Shown: positions 39,355-49,490, counted from the first letter of the stretch. The stretch is 64,000 nucleotides of DNA from Lactococcus sp. dk101 (GCF_009601055.1 NZ_WITI01000002.1:62001-126000), one strand, 5' to 3'. The notes: generated by a model not told the origin, from the sequence alone. Numbers and translations are program-made.

Positions 39355-41718
39355 ATGAAAACTGAAGTAACATCAGAATTATTCGAACAAGCTTGGGACG
39401 GTTTTAAAGGAATGGATTGGCGTGATAAAGCCAGCGTTTCACGTTTCGTACAAGCAAACTACAAACCTTACGATGGAGACGAAAGTTTCCTCGCAGGACC
39501 AACAGAACGTACACTTAAAGTTAAAAAAATCATTGAAGACACTAAAGCTCACTACGAAGAAGTAGGCTTTCCATTTGATACAGATGTTGTTGCTTCAGTC
39601 GATAAAATTCCTGCAGGCTACGTTGATGCTAACGATAAAGATCTTGAATTGATTTATGGTTTACAAAACAAAGAACTTTTCCGTTTGAACTTCATGCCTA
39701 AAGGTGGACTTCGTGTTGCAGAAAAAATCTTGGTTGAGCACGGACTTTCAGTTGACCCAGCATTGCACAATGTTTTGTCACAAACAATGACATCTGTTAA
39801 TGATGGTATCTTCCGTGCTTACACTTCAGGTATCCGTAAAGCTCGTCACGCTCACACAGTAACTGGTTTGCCAGATGCTTACTCACGTGGACGTATCGTT
39901 GGTGTTTACGCACGTTTGGCATTGTATGGTGCTGATTTCTTGATGAAAGAAAAAGCGCGTGAATGGGATGCAATCACTGAAATCAATGACGAAAACATCC
40001 GTCTTAAAGAAGAAATCAACATGCAATACGAAGCATTGCAACAAGTTGTTAACTTCGGTAAATTGTATGGTCTTGATGTTACACGTCCAGCCATGAACAC
40101 TAAAGAAGCTATCCAATGGGTTAACATTGCATACATGGCTGTATGTCGTGTCATCAATGGTGCTGCAACTTCCCTCGGACGTGTGCCAATCGTTCTTGAT
40201 ATTTATGCTGAACGTGACCTTGCAAACGGAACATTCACTGAACAAGAACTTCAAGAATTCGTTGATGATTTTGTCTTGAAACTTCGTACAATGAAATTCG
40301 CTCGTGCTGCTGCATACGACGAACTTTATTCTGGTGACCCAACATTCATCACAACTTCTATGGCTGGTATGGGTAACGACGGACGTCACCGTGTAACTAA
40401 GATGGATTACCGTTTCTTGAACACACTTGATACAATCGGTAACGCTCCAGAACCAAACTTGACTGTTTTGTGGTCATCTAAATTGCCATACTCATTCAAA
40501 CGTTATGCAATGTCTATGTCACACAAACACTCTTCAATCCAATATGAAGGTGTTGACACAATGGCTAAAGACGGTTACGGCGAAATGTCATGTATCTCAT
40601 GTTGTGTATCTCCTCTTGATCCAGAATCAGAAAATGCACGTCACAACATCCAATTCTTCGGTGCCCGCGTAAACGTGCTTAAAGCAATGTTGACTGGTAT
40701 CAATGGTGGATATGACGATGTTCATAAAGACTTTAAAGTATTTGATATTGATGGCATCACATCTGAATACCTTGAATACGATGAAGTTATGGAAAACTTT
40801 GATAAATCATTGAACTGGTTGACAGATACTTATGTTGATGCAATGAATATCATTCACTACATGACTGATAAATATAACTACGAAGCTGTTCAAATGGCAT
40901 TCTTGCCAACACGCGTCGGAATTAACATGGGATTTGGTATCTGTGGCTTCGCAAATACTGTTGACTCACTTTCAGCAATCAAATATGCTAAAGTTAAAAC
41001 AATCCGTGACGAAAATGGCTATGTTTACGATTATGAAGTAGAAGGTGACTTCCCACGTTATGGTGAAGATGATGACCGTGTTGATGACATCGCTAAACTT
41101 GTTATGAAGATGTATCACTCTAAACTTGCTTCACACAAACTTTACAAAGACGCTGAAGCTACTGTATCACTTTTGACAATCACTTCAAACGTTGCATACT
41201 CTAAACAAACTGGTAACTCTCCAGTTCACAAAGGTGTATTCCTCAACGAAGATGGTACAGTTAACAAATCTAAACTTGAATTCTTCAGCCCAGGTGCTAA
41301 CCCATCTAACAAGGCTAAAGGTGGATGGTTGCAAAACCTTCGTTCACTTGCTAAATTGGAATTTAAAGACGCAAATGACGGTATCTCATTGACAACTCAA
41401 GTTTCTCCACGCGCACTTGGTAAAACACGTGACGAACAAGTTGAAAACTTGGTACACATTCTTGATGGATACTTCACTCCAGGTGCTTTGATTTCTGGTA
41501 CAGACTTTGCTGGACAACACGTTAACTTGAACGTTATGGACCTTAAAGATGTTTACGCTAAAATTATGGCTGGTGAAGATGTTATCGTTCGTATCTCTGG
41601 ATACTGTGTTAACACTAAATACCTTACACCTGAACAAAAACAAGAATTGACTTCACGTGTCTTCCACGAAGTTCTTTCACAAGACGATGACGAAGTAATG
41701 CACACTTCAAATATCTAA
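39355..41718 (+). CDS. pflB: pyruvate formate-lyase
   Basis: 787 aa from ATG 39355 with AAAGGAG site. Anaerobic glycyl-radical enzyme splitting pyruvate to formate and acetyl-CoA. Active-site cysteines in [14 protein letters not shown] near residue 415; C-terminal glycyl-radical motif [16 protein letters not shown]. High optimal-codon bias. The activating enzyme PflA is not in this window. Monocistronic. Confidence 0.98.
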   Translation: MKTEVTSELFEQAWDGFKGMDWRDKASVSRFVQANYKPYDGDESFLAGPTERTLKVKKIIEDTKAHYEEVGFPFDTDVVASVDKIPAGYVDANDKDLELIYGLQNKELFRLNFMPKGGLRVAEKILVEHGLSVDPALHNVLSQTMTSVNDGIFRAYTSGIRKARHAHTVTGLPDAYSRGRIVGVYARLALYGADFLMKEKAREWDAITEINDENIRLKEEINMQYEALQQVVNFGKLYGLDVTRPAMNTKEAIQWVNIAYMAVCRVINGAATSLGRVPIVLDIYAERDLANGTFTEQELQEFVDDFVLKLRTMKFARAAAYDELYSGDPTFITTSMAGMGNDGRHRVTKMDYRFLNTLDTIGNAPEPNLTVLWSSKLPYSFKRYAMSMSHKHSSIQYEGVDTMAKDGYGEMSCISCCVSPLDPESENARHNIQFFGARVNVLKAMLTGINGGYDDVHKDFKVFDIDGITSEYLEYDEVMENFDKSLNWLTDTYVDAMNIIHYMTDKYNYEAVQMAFLPTRVGINMGFGICGFANTVDSLSAIKYAKVKTIRDENGYVYDYEVEGDFPRYGEDDDRVDDIAKLVMKMYHSKLASHKLYKDAEATVSLLTITSNVAYSKQTGNSPVHKGVFLNEDGTVNKSKLEFFSPGANPSNKAKGGWLQNLRSLAKLEFKDANDGISLTTQVSPRALGKTRDEQVENLVHILDGYFTPGALISGTDFAGQHVNLNVMDLKDVYAKIMAGEDVIVRISGYCVNTKYLTPEQKQELTSRVFHEVLSQDDDEVMHTSNI

Positions 41719-41727
41719 TGATAAAAT

Positions 41728-41758
41728 TAAAACCTTCCATCAGGAAGGTTTTTTTGTT
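41728..41758 (+). terminator. pflB terminator
   Basis: AACCTTCC and GGAAGGTT around ATCA, then seven T. An exact TGTCAGNNCTGACA begins at 41759, immediately after it. Confidence 0.85.
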
Positions 41759-41877
41759 TGTCAGAGCTGACAGAAAATAATACAGGAAAATAAAAGTTTT
41801 CTGCTGCTTGCACTAACGGTGGTATAAGGAATTTGCTTCGTAAAATCATTAAAGTCGTCTCGTGCCAGCACTCGACC

Positions 41878-41911
41878 CCAAAATACCAAATCGTTGGTAT
41901 TTTGGTATAAT
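41878..41911 (+). promoter_or_regulatory. coaE promoter: 12-bp inverted repeat abutting an extended -10
   Basis: Perfect arms CCAAAATACCAA (41878-41889) and TTGGTATTTTGG (41894-41905), loop ATCG, directly followed by TATAAT (41906-41911). The ATG is six bases later. Confidence 0.65.
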
Positions 41912-41917
41912 AGAGTT

Positions 41918-42511
41918 ATGAAAAAAGTGATTGGAATAACAGGCGGTATCGCCAGTGGCAAATCAACTGTTGTTGATTTTTTGATTTCTTTAGGTTATGC
42001 TGTCATTGATGCTGACAAGCTTGTCAGAAGGTTACAAGCACCAAATGGTCGTCTCAATCGAATGATTGCTGACACATTTGGCGCGGACTTTTTTGATGAG
42101 GAACAGCAGTTGAATCGTGCGAAATTGGGACAACTGATTTTTTCAGATTCAGAAGCGAGAGAAAAATTAGCTGGGCTTCAAAATCAAATCATTCGTGAAG
42201 AACTTTATAAAGAACGTGATGCCCTTTTACAGCAAGCAACAGACAATCAACCGATTTTTATGGATATTCCTTTGCTTTTTGAACAAGCTTATGATGGCTT
42301 TGATGAGGTCTGGCTTGTCGCAGTCGATAAAGAAACGCAAATTGAACGCCTGATTGCAAGAGATCATCTGACACGAGAAGAAGCATTGGCCAGAATAGCA
42401 GCACAGATGCCGCTTGATCAAAAAATGCAACTGGCAACGCGTGTGATTGATAGTTCAGGCGAGATTGAAGCAACACGCGAGATTGTGAAAGCCTACCTTC
42501 AGTCATTATAA
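41918..42511 (+). CDS. coaE: dephospho-CoA kinase
   Basis: 197 aa from ATG 41918. Final step of CoA synthesis. P-loop GITGGIASGKSTV at the N-terminus, DADKLVR near residue 31, and FMDIPLLFE near 108. No ribosome site; the -10 box ends six bases before the ATG, so the message is probably leaderless. An opposite-orientation palindrome CTGACA-AGCT-TGTCAG occurs at 42012-42027. rpmG follows. Confidence 0.95.
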   Translation: MKKVIGITGGIASGKSTVVDFLISLGYAVIDADKLVRRLQAPNGRLNRMIADTFGADFFDEEQQLNRAKLGQLIFSDSEAREKLAGLQNQIIREELYKERDALLQQATDNQPIFMDIPLLFEQAYDGFDEVWLVAVDKETQIERLIARDHLTREEALARIAAQMPLDQKMQLATRVIDSSGEIEATREIVKAYLQSL

Positions 42512-42588
42512 TCAAAAAATCAAAGCCTAAATAGAAAGTTTGTCGCTTTTTTATTGTGGCCTGATTTTATAGCAACGGAGCCATTGAA

Positions 42589-42735
42589 ATGAGAGTTAAA
42601 ATTACTTTGCGCTGCACTTCATGCGGCCAAAAAAATTATATTAGTAGCAAAAATAAAGCCAATCATCCAGAAAAGGTCGAAACAATGAAATTTTGCCCAA
42701 AGGAAAGAATGGTTACTTTACATAAAGAAGAATAA
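42589..42735 (+). CDS. rpmG: ribosomal protein L33
   Basis: 48 aa: [17 protein letters not shown] then [13 protein letters not shown] and [15 protein letters not shown]. CxxC plus one further cysteine (Cys36) are kept, but the usual fourth cysteine position is glutamate, so zinc binding may be altered; this YCPKER type is common in lactic acid bacteria. GGAG site at 42577. Sits between coaE and ftsW. Confidence 0.92.
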   Translation: MRVKITLRCTSCGQKNYISSKNKANHPEKVETMKFCPKERMVTLHKEE

Positions 42736-42815
42736 AGAAAGTGCTTTTTAAAGTGAGTGCGATAGGGAATAGAAGAACTTTATTTGGTCCTTTTATTTTA
42801 TTTTCGGCTTACAAA

Positions 42816-42824
42816 TGATATAAT
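42816..42824 (+). promoter_or_regulatory. ftsW extended -10, leaderless geometry
   Basis: TGA-TATAAT; ATG 42832 begins seven bases after it. Confidence 0.6.
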
Positions 42825-42831
42825 AAATAAA

Positions 42832-44091
42832 ATGAAAAATATAAATAAAAATAGTTTTTTAAATTATTCGATACTTGTACCTTATGTCTTACTTGCTTTC
42901 ATCGGAATTATTATGGTGTTTTCAACATCCGTCCCTTATCAACTCCAACGCGGTCTTTCTCCTTATACAGGGGTCATTAACCAAAGTATCTTTATCCTGC
43001 TGAGTTTTGTCATGTTGGGTATCGTCTATCGAATGAAATTAAAGACGCTGAAAAATCAAAAAATCTTGAGTTTTGTCTTTATTGTTCTTTTATTAGCCAT
43101 GTTGATGTGTCGGTTATTGCCTTCTTCAGTGGCACTGACAGCTCCTGTCAATGGGGCTAGAGGTTGGATTCATATTCCTGGTTTTGGGACCATTCAACCT
43201 GCGGAAATTGCTAAAATTTTCTTGGTTTGGTATCTAGCAACGGTTTTTTCGGCAAAACAAGAAGAAATTGAGAAGAATGATGTTCATGAACTCTTTAAAG
43301 GAAGCTCATTTTCACAAAAAATCATCGGTGGATGGCGTTTACCAGTTCTAAGTTTGATCCTGATTGAATTGATTATGCCAGATATTGGGAATACCGCAAT
43401 CATGCTCTTTATTGCTTTGATTATGATTGGTGCAAGTGGGATTTCTTGGCGTTGGTTTAGTGGCTATGGAAAAGTGTTTTTAACCATCTTTGTCGCCTTT
43501 TTAGGCTTGTTGTTTGTTGTAGGTGGAAAAATTATTCCAAGTTCGCTTCCTTTTGCTTATGCGAACAAACGTTTCATTGCTTTTGTAGATCCTTTTGTTG
43601 ACTTAGCAAATTCGGGACACCAATTGGCCAATTCTTACTATGCGATTGCAAATGGTGGCTGGTTAGGACGTGGTTTGGGTAATTCAGTCCAAAAGAATGG
43701 CTTCTTGCCAGAAGCATCAACCGACTTCATTTTTCCAATTATTGTTGAAGAGTTAGGAATTATTGGAGGCATTCTTGTTCTTGGTATTCTGTTCTTCTTG
43801 ATTGGTCGAATTTTGATGGTTGCGGTTCGTGCAAAAGATCCATTTAATTCCCTGATTGCCATTGGCGTTGCCTCACTCTTACTTTTGCAGGTTTTGGTCA
43901 ATGTCGGTGGAGCGATTGGTGTTATTCCTGAAACAGGGGTTACCTTCCCGTTTGTCTCTCAAGGGGGCTCTTCCTTCCTTGTATTATCGATAGGGATTGC
44001 CTTTGCTTTGAACATTTCAGCGGATGAAAAACGACGTGAAATTAGTGAGTTGTCAAGTCATTATATTCAAGAAAGTGATTTAGAAAATTAA
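42832..44091 (+). CDS. ftsW: FtsW/RodA/SpoVE peptidoglycan polymerase
   Basis: 419 aa, ten membrane helices. SEDS glycosyltransferase for septal peptidoglycan. Family pattern near the C-terminal third: SYYAIANGGWLGRGLGNSVQ, then STDFIFPIIVEELG and VTFPFVSQGGSS. Start ATG 42832 lacks a ribosome site; an upstream in-frame TTG (42784) precedes the -10 box and is unlikely. FtsW versus RodA is judged from position upstream of pyc as in L. lactis. Confidence 0.93.
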   Translation: MKNINKNSFLNYSILVPYVLLAFIGIIMVFSTSVPYQLQRGLSPYTGVINQSIFILLSFVMLGIVYRMKLKTLKNQKILSFVFIVLLLAMLMCRLLPSSVALTAPVNGARGWIHIPGFGTIQPAEIAKIFLVWYLATVFSAKQEEIEKNDVHELFKGSSFSQKIIGGWRLPVLSLILIELIMPDIGNTAIMLFIALIMIGASGISWRWFSGYGKVFLTIFVAFLGLLFVVGGKIIPSSLPFAYANKRFIAFVDPFVDLANSGHQLANSYYAIANGGWLGRGLGNSVQKNGFLPEASTDFIFPIIVEELGIIGGILVLGILFFLIGRILMVAVRAKDPFNSLIAIGVASLLLLQVLVNVGGAIGVIPETGVTFPFVSQGGSSFLVLSIGIAFALNISADEKRREISELSSHYIQESDLEN

Positions 44092-44123
44092 AGAAATGCT
44101 GTTTTTACGGCCTTTCTTTTTTT
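44089..44123 (+). terminator. probable ftsW terminator
   Basis: AAAGAAATGCTG against CGGCCTTTCTTT, imperfect, then T-run. Confidence 0.55.
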
Positions 44124-44288
44124 ATTGTTGAAATGCTTAGAATTGGTTAGCCATGCGAGCAATTTTTATTTAATCATGATATTATTATATAGTATAGGAA
44201 AATGAGATTCTATTGTATATAGATGCTTATTTACTTAGTTATTGTTAGTTGAATAATGAAGAATTAAAGTAGAAAAAGGAGCTTTAGA

Positions 44289-47200
44289 ATGAAAAAACTA
44301 TTAGTTGCAAATCGTGGCGAAATCGCAATCCGTGTTTTTCGTGCAGCCAATGAACTTGGTTTAGCAACCGTTGCTATTTATGCAAAAGAAGATGAATACT
44401 CTGTTCATCGCTTTAAAGCAGATGAGTCTTACATGATTGGGGAAGGAAAAAAACCAATCGAAGCCTACTTAGACATTGAAGGTATCATCAAAGTTGCCTT
44501 GGCTTGTGGGGCAGACGCCATTCACCCAGGTTATGGTCTTCTTTCAGAAAATCTTGAATTTGCAACAAAAGTACGTGAGGCTGGTCTGACTTTCATCGGA
44601 CCTGAATTACATCATTTGGACATTTTCGGAGATAAAATCAAAGCCAAAGCTGCGGCTGACGAAGCAGGTGTTCCAGGAATTCCAGGGACACATGGTGCCG
44701 TTGATGTCGATGGCGCTTATGAATTTGCTCAAACTTATGGCTATCCTGTCATGATTAAAGCTGCGCTTGGTGGCGGCGGTCGTGGGATGCGTGTCGCACG
44801 TAATGATGACGAATTGCGTGATGGCTATGCTCGTGCCAAATCCGAAGCCATTGGTGCTTTTGGTTCTGGCGAAATTTATGTAGAAAAATACATTGAAAAT
44901 CCTAAACATATCGAAGTTCAAATCATGGGGGACAAGCACGGAAATATTTTGCATTTGTTCGAGCGTGACTGTTCTGTCCAACGTCGTAACCAAAAGGTTA
45001 TTGAAATTGCCCCTGCTGTTGGACTTGACCTTGAACTTCGTAAACAAATTTGTGATGCGGCCGTTAAATTGTGTAAAAACGTTGAATACGTCAATGCAGG
45101 AACTGTAGAATTTCTCGTGAAAGGCAATGACTTTTACTTTATCGAAGTTAACCCTCGTGTCCAAGTTGAACACACCATTACTGAATTGATTACGGGTGTT
45201 GATATTGTTCAAACACAAATTTTGGTTGCACAAGGAAAAGATTTGCATAAAGAAATCGGACTTCCACAGCAAGACGAAATTACAATTAAGGGTTCAGCTA
45301 TTCAATGCCGTATTACCACAGAAGACCCAGAGAACGGCTTCTTGCCTGATACAGGTAAGATTAACACTTATCGTTCACCAGGTGGTAATGGTGTCCGTTT
45401 GGACGTCGGGAATGCCTACGCTGGTTATGAAGTAACACCTTACTTTGACTCATTGTTGGTTAAAGTTTGTACTTTTGCACCTACTTTCAGCGATAGTGTG
45501 CGTAAGATGAGCCGTGTCCTTCATGAATTCCGTATTCGTGGGGTCAAAACCAATATTCCATTCTTGATCAATGTGGTCAATGATGAACAGTTCACAAGCG
45601 GTTTAGCAACAACAACCTTTATCGATAACACACCAACCTTGTTTAATTTCCCTCGTTTGCGCAATCGTGGAACAAAAACATTGCATTATTTGGCGAATAT
45701 TACCGTCAATGGCTTCCCAGGAATTGAAGATCCAGAAAAGAAATACTTTGAAACACCAAGACAACCTCATCTGGAATTGGTCAGCGCTGACAAGAAGATT
45801 TTGACGACCAAGAATATTTTGGATACCAAGGGTGCCGATGCTGTTGTTGACTATGTGAAACAGACGAAAAATGTCTTGCTGACAGATACGACCTTGCGGG
45901 ATGCACACCAATCATTGCTTGCAACACGTTTACGTACTCAAGACATGAAAGCTATTGCCAGCGGCATTGATCAAGGCTTGCCTGATTTATTCTCAGCTGA
46001 AATGTGGGGTGGAGCAACATTTGATGTTTCATACCGTTTCTTGAATGAATCGCCATGGTACCGTCTGCGGCAATTACGTAAATTGATGCCAAACACCATG
46101 TTCCAAATGCTTTTCCGTGGCTCAAATGCAGTCGGTTATCAAAATTATCCAGACAATGTATTGGAAGAATTTATCCGAATTGCTAGCCGTGAAGGAATTG
46201 ACGTCTTCCGTATTTTCGACAGCCTGAACTGGTTGCCACAAATGGAAAAATCAATTCAAGCAGTGCGTGATGCAGGTAAAATTGCAGAAGCCACCATTTG
46301 TTATACTGGTGATATTCTCGACCCTACGCGTGCTAAATATGATTTGAAATATTATAAAGATTTGGCTAAAGAAATGCAAGCTACCGGTGCGCATATTTTG
46401 GCAATCAAAGACATGGCTGGTTTGTTGAAACCTCAAGCAGCTTATCGTTTAGTATCTGAACTTAAAGACACTGTGGATATGCCAATTCATCTTCATACAC
46501 ATGATACGTCAGGAAACGGAATTATTACGTATTCTGGTGCGACTCAAGCTGGCGTGGACATTATTGATGTTGCCAGTGCAAGTCTTGCAGGTGGGACTTC
46601 TCAACCGTCAATGCAATCCATTGTTTATGCATTGGAACACGGAAAACGTCATGCACAAATCAATGTGAAAAACGCTGAAGAAATTGACCATTATTGGGAA
46701 GATACACGTAAATATTATGCTGCTTTCGAAGGGGGGATTACAAGCCCATCGACTGAAGTTTATACGCATGAAATGCCTGGTGGTCAATACACCAACTTGA
46801 AATCTCAAGCCACAGCTGTTGGATTGGGCGACCGTTTTGATGAAATCAAAAAAGTTTATCGAACAGTCAACATGATGTTTGGTGATATTATCAAAGTAAC
46901 GCCAAGTTCTAAAGTTATCGGTGATATGGCTTTGTTCATGGTTCAAAATGACTTAACAGAAGCAGATGTTTACGAACAAGGCATGGAATTAAACTTCCCA
47001 GAGTCTGTTGTTTCCTTCTTCCGTGGTGATTTGGGACAACCTGTTGGCGGTTTCCCTGAAGCATTGCAAAAGATTATCGTTAAAGATAAAACTGTCATTA
47101 CTGACAGACCAGGTTTGCATGCAGCACCGGTTGATTTTGAGCTTGTCAAGAAAGAATTAGCAGAAAAAATCGGTTACGAACCAGCTGACCATGAAGTTAT

Positions 47201-47714
47201 CAGCTATCTTATGTATCCACAAGTTTTCTTGGATTATCAAAAAATACAACGTGAATTCGGTGCTGTCACTTTACTTGATACACCAACCTATTTCTACGGC
47301 ATGCGTTTGGGCGAAAAGATTGAAGTGAAGATTGAAAAAGGTAAAACATTGAGCATTCGTCTTGATGAAATCGGGGAAGCTGATTTATCAGGAAACCGTG
47401 TCTTGTTCTTTAACTTGAATGGCCAACGTCGTGAAGTTGTCATCAATGACAAGTCAGTGAAGACGCAAGTGGTTGCCAAACGCAAGGCTGAAACTGGCAA
47501 TGCACATCATATCGGTGCAACCATGCCAGGTTCTGTTCTTGAAGTATTGGTTAAGAAAGGTGACAAAGTTAAAAAAGGTCAAGCCTTGATGGTCACTGAA
47601 GCCATGAAAATGGAAACCAGTATTGAAGCGCCATTTGCAGGTGAAATCATTGATATTCACGTGGTTAAAGGCGAAGCAATTCAAACCAAAGATTTGTTAA
47701 TTGAAATGGAATAA
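44289..47714 (+). CDS. pyc: pyruvate carboxylase
   Basis: 1141 aa. Biotin enzyme making oxaloacetate from pyruvate, feeding aspartate synthesis. Biotin carboxylase domain (1-450) with ALGGGGRGMRVA near 158; carboxyltransferase domain (about 530-800) with TTLRDAHQSLLATR; central PYC-OADA domain; C-terminal biotinyl domain with EAMKMET, lysine near 1107. Allosterically inhibited by c-di-AMP in lactic acid bacteria (known of the family). AAAGGAG site. Shares a palindrome terminator with clpP. Confidence 0.98.
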   Translation: MKKLLVANRGEIAIRVFRAANELGLATVAIYAKEDEYSVHRFKADESYMIGEGKKPIEAYLDIEGIIKVALACGADAIHPGYGLLSENLEFATKVREAGLTFIGPELHHLDIFGDKIKAKAAADEAGVPGIPGTHGAVDVDGAYEFAQTYGYPVMIKAALGGGGRGMRVARNDDELRDGYARAKSEAIGAFGSGEIYVEKYIENPKHIEVQIMGDKHGNILHLFERDCSVQRRNQKVIEIAPAVGLDLELRKQICDAAVKLCKNVEYVNAGTVEFLVKGNDFYFIEVNPRVQVEHTITELITGVDIVQTQILVAQGKDLHKEIGLPQQDEITIKGSAIQCRITTEDPENGFLPDTGKINTYRSPGGNGVRLDVGNAYAGYEVTPYFDSLLVKVCTFAPTFSDSVRKMSRVLHEFRIRGVKTNIPFLINVVNDEQFTSGLATTTFIDNTPTLFNFPRLRNRGTKTLHYLANITVNGFPGIEDPEKKYFETPRQPHLELVSADKKILTTKNILDTKGADAVVDYVKQTKNVLLTDTTLRDAHQSLLATRLRTQDMKAIASGIDQGLPDLFSAEMWGGATFDVSYRFLNESPWYRLRQLRKLMPNTMFQMLFRGSNAVGYQNYPDNVLEEFIRIASREGIDVFRIFDSLNWLPQMEKSIQAVRDAGKIAEATICYTGDILDPTRAKYDLKYYKDLAKEMQATGAHILAIKDMAGLLKPQAAYRLVSELKDTVDMPIHLHTHDTSGNGIITYSGATQAGVDIIDVASASLAGGTSQPSMQSIVYALEHGKRHAQINVKNAEEIDHYWEDTRKYYAAFEGGITSPSTEVYTHEMPGGQYTNLKSQATAVGLGDRFDEIKKVYRTVNMMFGDIIKVTPSSKVIGDMALFMVQNDLTEADVYEQGMELNFPESVVSFFRGDLGQPVGGFPEALQKIIVKDKTVITDRPGLHAAPVDFELVKKELAEKIGYEPADHEVISYLMYPQVFLDYQKIQREFGAVTLLDTPTYFYGMRLGEKIEVKIEKGKTLSIRLDEIGEADLSGNRVLFFNLNGQRREVVINDKSVKTQVVAKRKAETGNAHHIGATMPGSVLEVLVKKGDKVKKGQALMVTEAMKMETSIEAPFAGEIIDIHVVKGEAIQTKDLLIEME

Positions 47715-47718
47715 AACA

Positions 47719-47750
47719 AAAAAATCTGTCAGCTCTGACAGATTTTTTTT
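47719..47750. terminator. bidirectional pyc/clpP terminator built on the palindrome
   Basis: AAAAATCTGTCAG and CTGACAGATTTTT around CT; exact TGTCAGNNCTGACA at 47727-47740. Confidence 0.9.
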
Positions 47751-47759
47751 ATTTTAAAA

Positions 47760-48359
47760 TCATTTTAATGAATTGTTTTCCATGATTTCGTCAATGAAAC
47801 CATAGTCCAATGTTTCTTTCGCTGACATCCAGTGGTCACGTTCGGCGTCTTTGTGGACTTGCTTGATTGATTTGCCAGAGTTATCGGCAAGGATTTTTTC
47901 AAGCGTGTCACGTGTGCGAACCAAGTGGTCAGCAATGATAGACATGTCTGTTTGTTGAACGCCTTGACCAGCACCGCCCATTGGTTGGTGAATCAGGTAT
48001 TCCGCATTTGGCAACATGAAACGTTTGCCTTTGGTACCAGATGAAGCAATGATTGTCCCCATTGAAGCAGCCATTCCCATAACGATGGTTTGAACATCTG
48101 ATTTGATGAAATTCATGGTATCAACAATCGCAAGACCAGCAGAAACTGATCCACCAGGACTGTTAATGTAAAGATAAATGTCTTTTGTGTTGTCTTGTGC
48201 ATCAAGGAAGAGAAGTTGTGCGATAACGCTATTTGCCATACCGTCTTCAACAGGACCTGTCAACATGATGATGCGGTCTTTCAAAAGACGAGAGTAAATA
48301 TCATAAGCGCGTTCGCCTCGTGATGATTGTTCAATAACTGTTGGAACTAAGTAACCCAT
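47760..48359 (-). CDS. clpP: ClpP protease subunit
   Basis: 199 aa from ATG 48359 with AGGAGA site (an in-frame upstream start lacks support). Catalytic serine in GMAASMGT, histidine in [12 protein letters not shown], aspartate later. Tetradecameric serine protease working with ClpC, ClpE and ClpX. Convergent with pyc. Controlled by a CtsR box about 230 nt upstream. Confidence 0.97.
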   Translation of the reverse strand: MGYLVPTVIEQSSRGERAYDIYSRLLKDRIIMLTGPVEDGMANSVIAQLLFLDAQDNTKDIYLYINSPGGSVSAGLAIVDTMNFIKSDVQTIVMGMAASMGTIIASSGTKGKRFMLPNAEYLIHQPMGGAGQGVQQTDMSIIADHLVRTRDTLEKILADNSGKSIKQVHKDAERDHWMSAKETLDYGFIDEIMENNSLK

Positions 48360-48457
48360 AAGTGTCTCCTGACTTTTTTCTTTCGTATGCCGAGACATAC
48401 GAAGTTTAATAAAGTCCACCGGTCAATAGAAACCGATGTTCCTTTCGTTTTTGTTAT

Positions 48458-48528
48458 AAGCTGAGGAACTCAAAAACTGAGTCTTCTGCAAATCCATGCC
48501 ATAAAAAATCACAGATTTGCCACAGCTT
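48458..48528 (-). promoter_or_regulatory. three-way-junction-like leader element of clpP
   Basis: Outer helix AAGCTG (48458-48463) with CAGCTT (48523-48528) encloses hairpins ACTCA/TGAGT (48468-48482) and GCAAATC/GATTTGC (48488-48520). It lies in the roughly 210-nt clpP leader. Function unknown. Confidence 0.45.
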
Positions 48529-48573
48529 GAATCAACAGATAAGACTTTGCTTTTGCTGATTCAGTATAGTAAT

Positions 48574-48602
48574 ATTATAAAATAAAGGTCAGAAAAGGTC
48601 AA
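48574..48602 (-). promoter_or_regulatory. clpP promoter with CtsR box
   Basis: Minus strand: -35 TTGACC (48597-48602), 17-nt spacer, TATAAT (48574-48579). The plus strand reads AGGTCAG-AAA-AGGTCAA (48586-48602), a CtsR heptad repeat covering the -35. Confidence 0.85.
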
Positions 48603-48679
48603 AAGAAAAGATTTTCATGAGAAAAATGTGAAAAAATCAGCATTTGTCTCTTAAAAAAGTTCACAAAGTCTGACTTATT

Positions 48680-48688
48680 TGCTATAAT
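48680..48688 (+). promoter_or_regulatory. extended -10 upstream of 48695 gene, leaderless geometry
   Basis: TGC-TATAAT ends at 48688; ATG at 48695. TTCACA (48660-48665) is a possible -35 at 17 nt. Confidence 0.6.
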
Positions 48689-48694
48689 GGGTTC

Positions 48695-49225
48695 ATGAAT
48701 ACAGAACTCATTATTGCCATGGTTGTTGGTTTAGTGCTTGGTTGTTGGTTGACCATTGCTGGAATATTTATTTATAAAATATACGACGAAAATCGGTATA
48801 AAAAGCGTTTGGCTGTGGAAAAACTCATTCGTGAAATTGAAGCGAGAAACACATTAAATCAAAAAATCATTGAAATTTTAAATCGTCCAATTGCAGATGA
48901 TGACACAGCTTTGATCAATCCTCAAAGCGATGTAAAAGTCCCATTTTATGATTATAATTTTCTTAAAAATTACTCATCAATGTATAATCTTTACCTGCCA
49001 ACTTATTATTTGAACACTTTCTTTAAGAAATTGTCACATTATTTGGCTGTTTTTGATGATGAGCAAGATCTGAAAAATGGAGGATATATTTTTAAAGAAT
49101 CACGTCCAATTTTTGAAAATTTCTCAGTTGAGATTACTGACGATATTGAATCCAAAAAACGTGAACTCAATAAAGCAAAAAATATTTATCCGGCACTTTT
49201 GAAACGTCAACATTACGATATTTAA
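48695..49225 (+). CDS. membrane-anchored protein of unknown function
   Basis: 176 aa, not recognised. One N-terminal membrane helix (about residues 4-28, MVVGLVLGCWLTIAGIFIY), then a basic stretch and a soluble domain rich in tyrosine and asparagine (PFYDYNFLKNYSSMYNLYLP). Probably one cytoplasmic domain tethered to the membrane. ATG six bases after the -10 box, no ribosome site: likely leaderless. Single gene with its own terminator between clpP and spx. Confidence 0.65.
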   Translation: MNTELIIAMVVGLVLGCWLTIAGIFIYKIYDENRYKKRLAVEKLIREIEARNTLNQKIIEILNRPIADDDTALINPQSDVKVPFYDYNFLKNYSSMYNLYLPTYYLNTFFKKLSHYLAVFDDEQDLKNGGYIFKESRPIFENFSVEITDDIESKKRELNKAKNIYPALLKRQHYDI

Positions 49226-49250
49226 TCCAGATGTCAGTCGCACATTTGAT

Positions 49251-49282
49251 AAAAGTCAGCTTGTGAACGCTGACATTTTTTT
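49251..49282 (+). terminator. terminator after the unknown membrane protein
   Basis: AGTCAGC and GCTGACA arms around TTGTGAAC, then seven T; the arms echo the TGTCAG/CTGACA half-sites. Confidence 0.75.
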
Positions 49283-49415
49283 ATTTCCATTTTTTATCAA
49301 ATTATTTTAAAAAAAATTAAAAAAAAGTCCAAAACGGTCTTTTTTTCATTACACTTTTATGATATAATTGAACAATCGTGAGTTTGCCGTTTACTAAACA
49401 CTATTAGATAAATGA

Positions 49416-49458
49416 AAAACAAATCAAACAAGAAAACCTGTGGGTTTTTATTTGTTTT
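49416..49458 (+). promoter_or_regulatory. two-part hairpin in spx leader
   Basis: AAAACAAAT (49416-49424) pairs ATTTGTTTT (49450-49458); inside, AAAACC pairs GGTTTT around TGTG. It is terminator-like and about 30 nt upstream of the start. Confidence 0.55.
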
Positions 49459-49490
49459 GAAATCACAGATACTTATATGAAGGAGAAAAA

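Noticed and set aside
42012-42027. CTGACA-AGCT-TGTCAG in coaE
   Set aside because: Inside-out arrangement of the palindrome half-sites with a different spacer; a single case, so not counted with the TGTCAGNNCTGACA family.
39240-42748. Shared 16-mer TAAAGAAAGTGCTTTT at 39240 (pflB) and 42733 (between rpmG and ftsW), resembling a degenerate cre site
   Set aside because: A single repeated 16-mer is expected about once by chance in 64 kb of this composition, and the central CG of a cre is TG here. Kept only as a weak cre-like note for pflB.
44607-45272. Long minus-strand ORF inside pyc (221 codons), and similar long antisense ORFs in clpC, pflB, rsmA and kup
   Set aside because: Shadows produced by codon bias of real genes; amino-acid content is rich in F, N, H, C and no ribosome sites are present.
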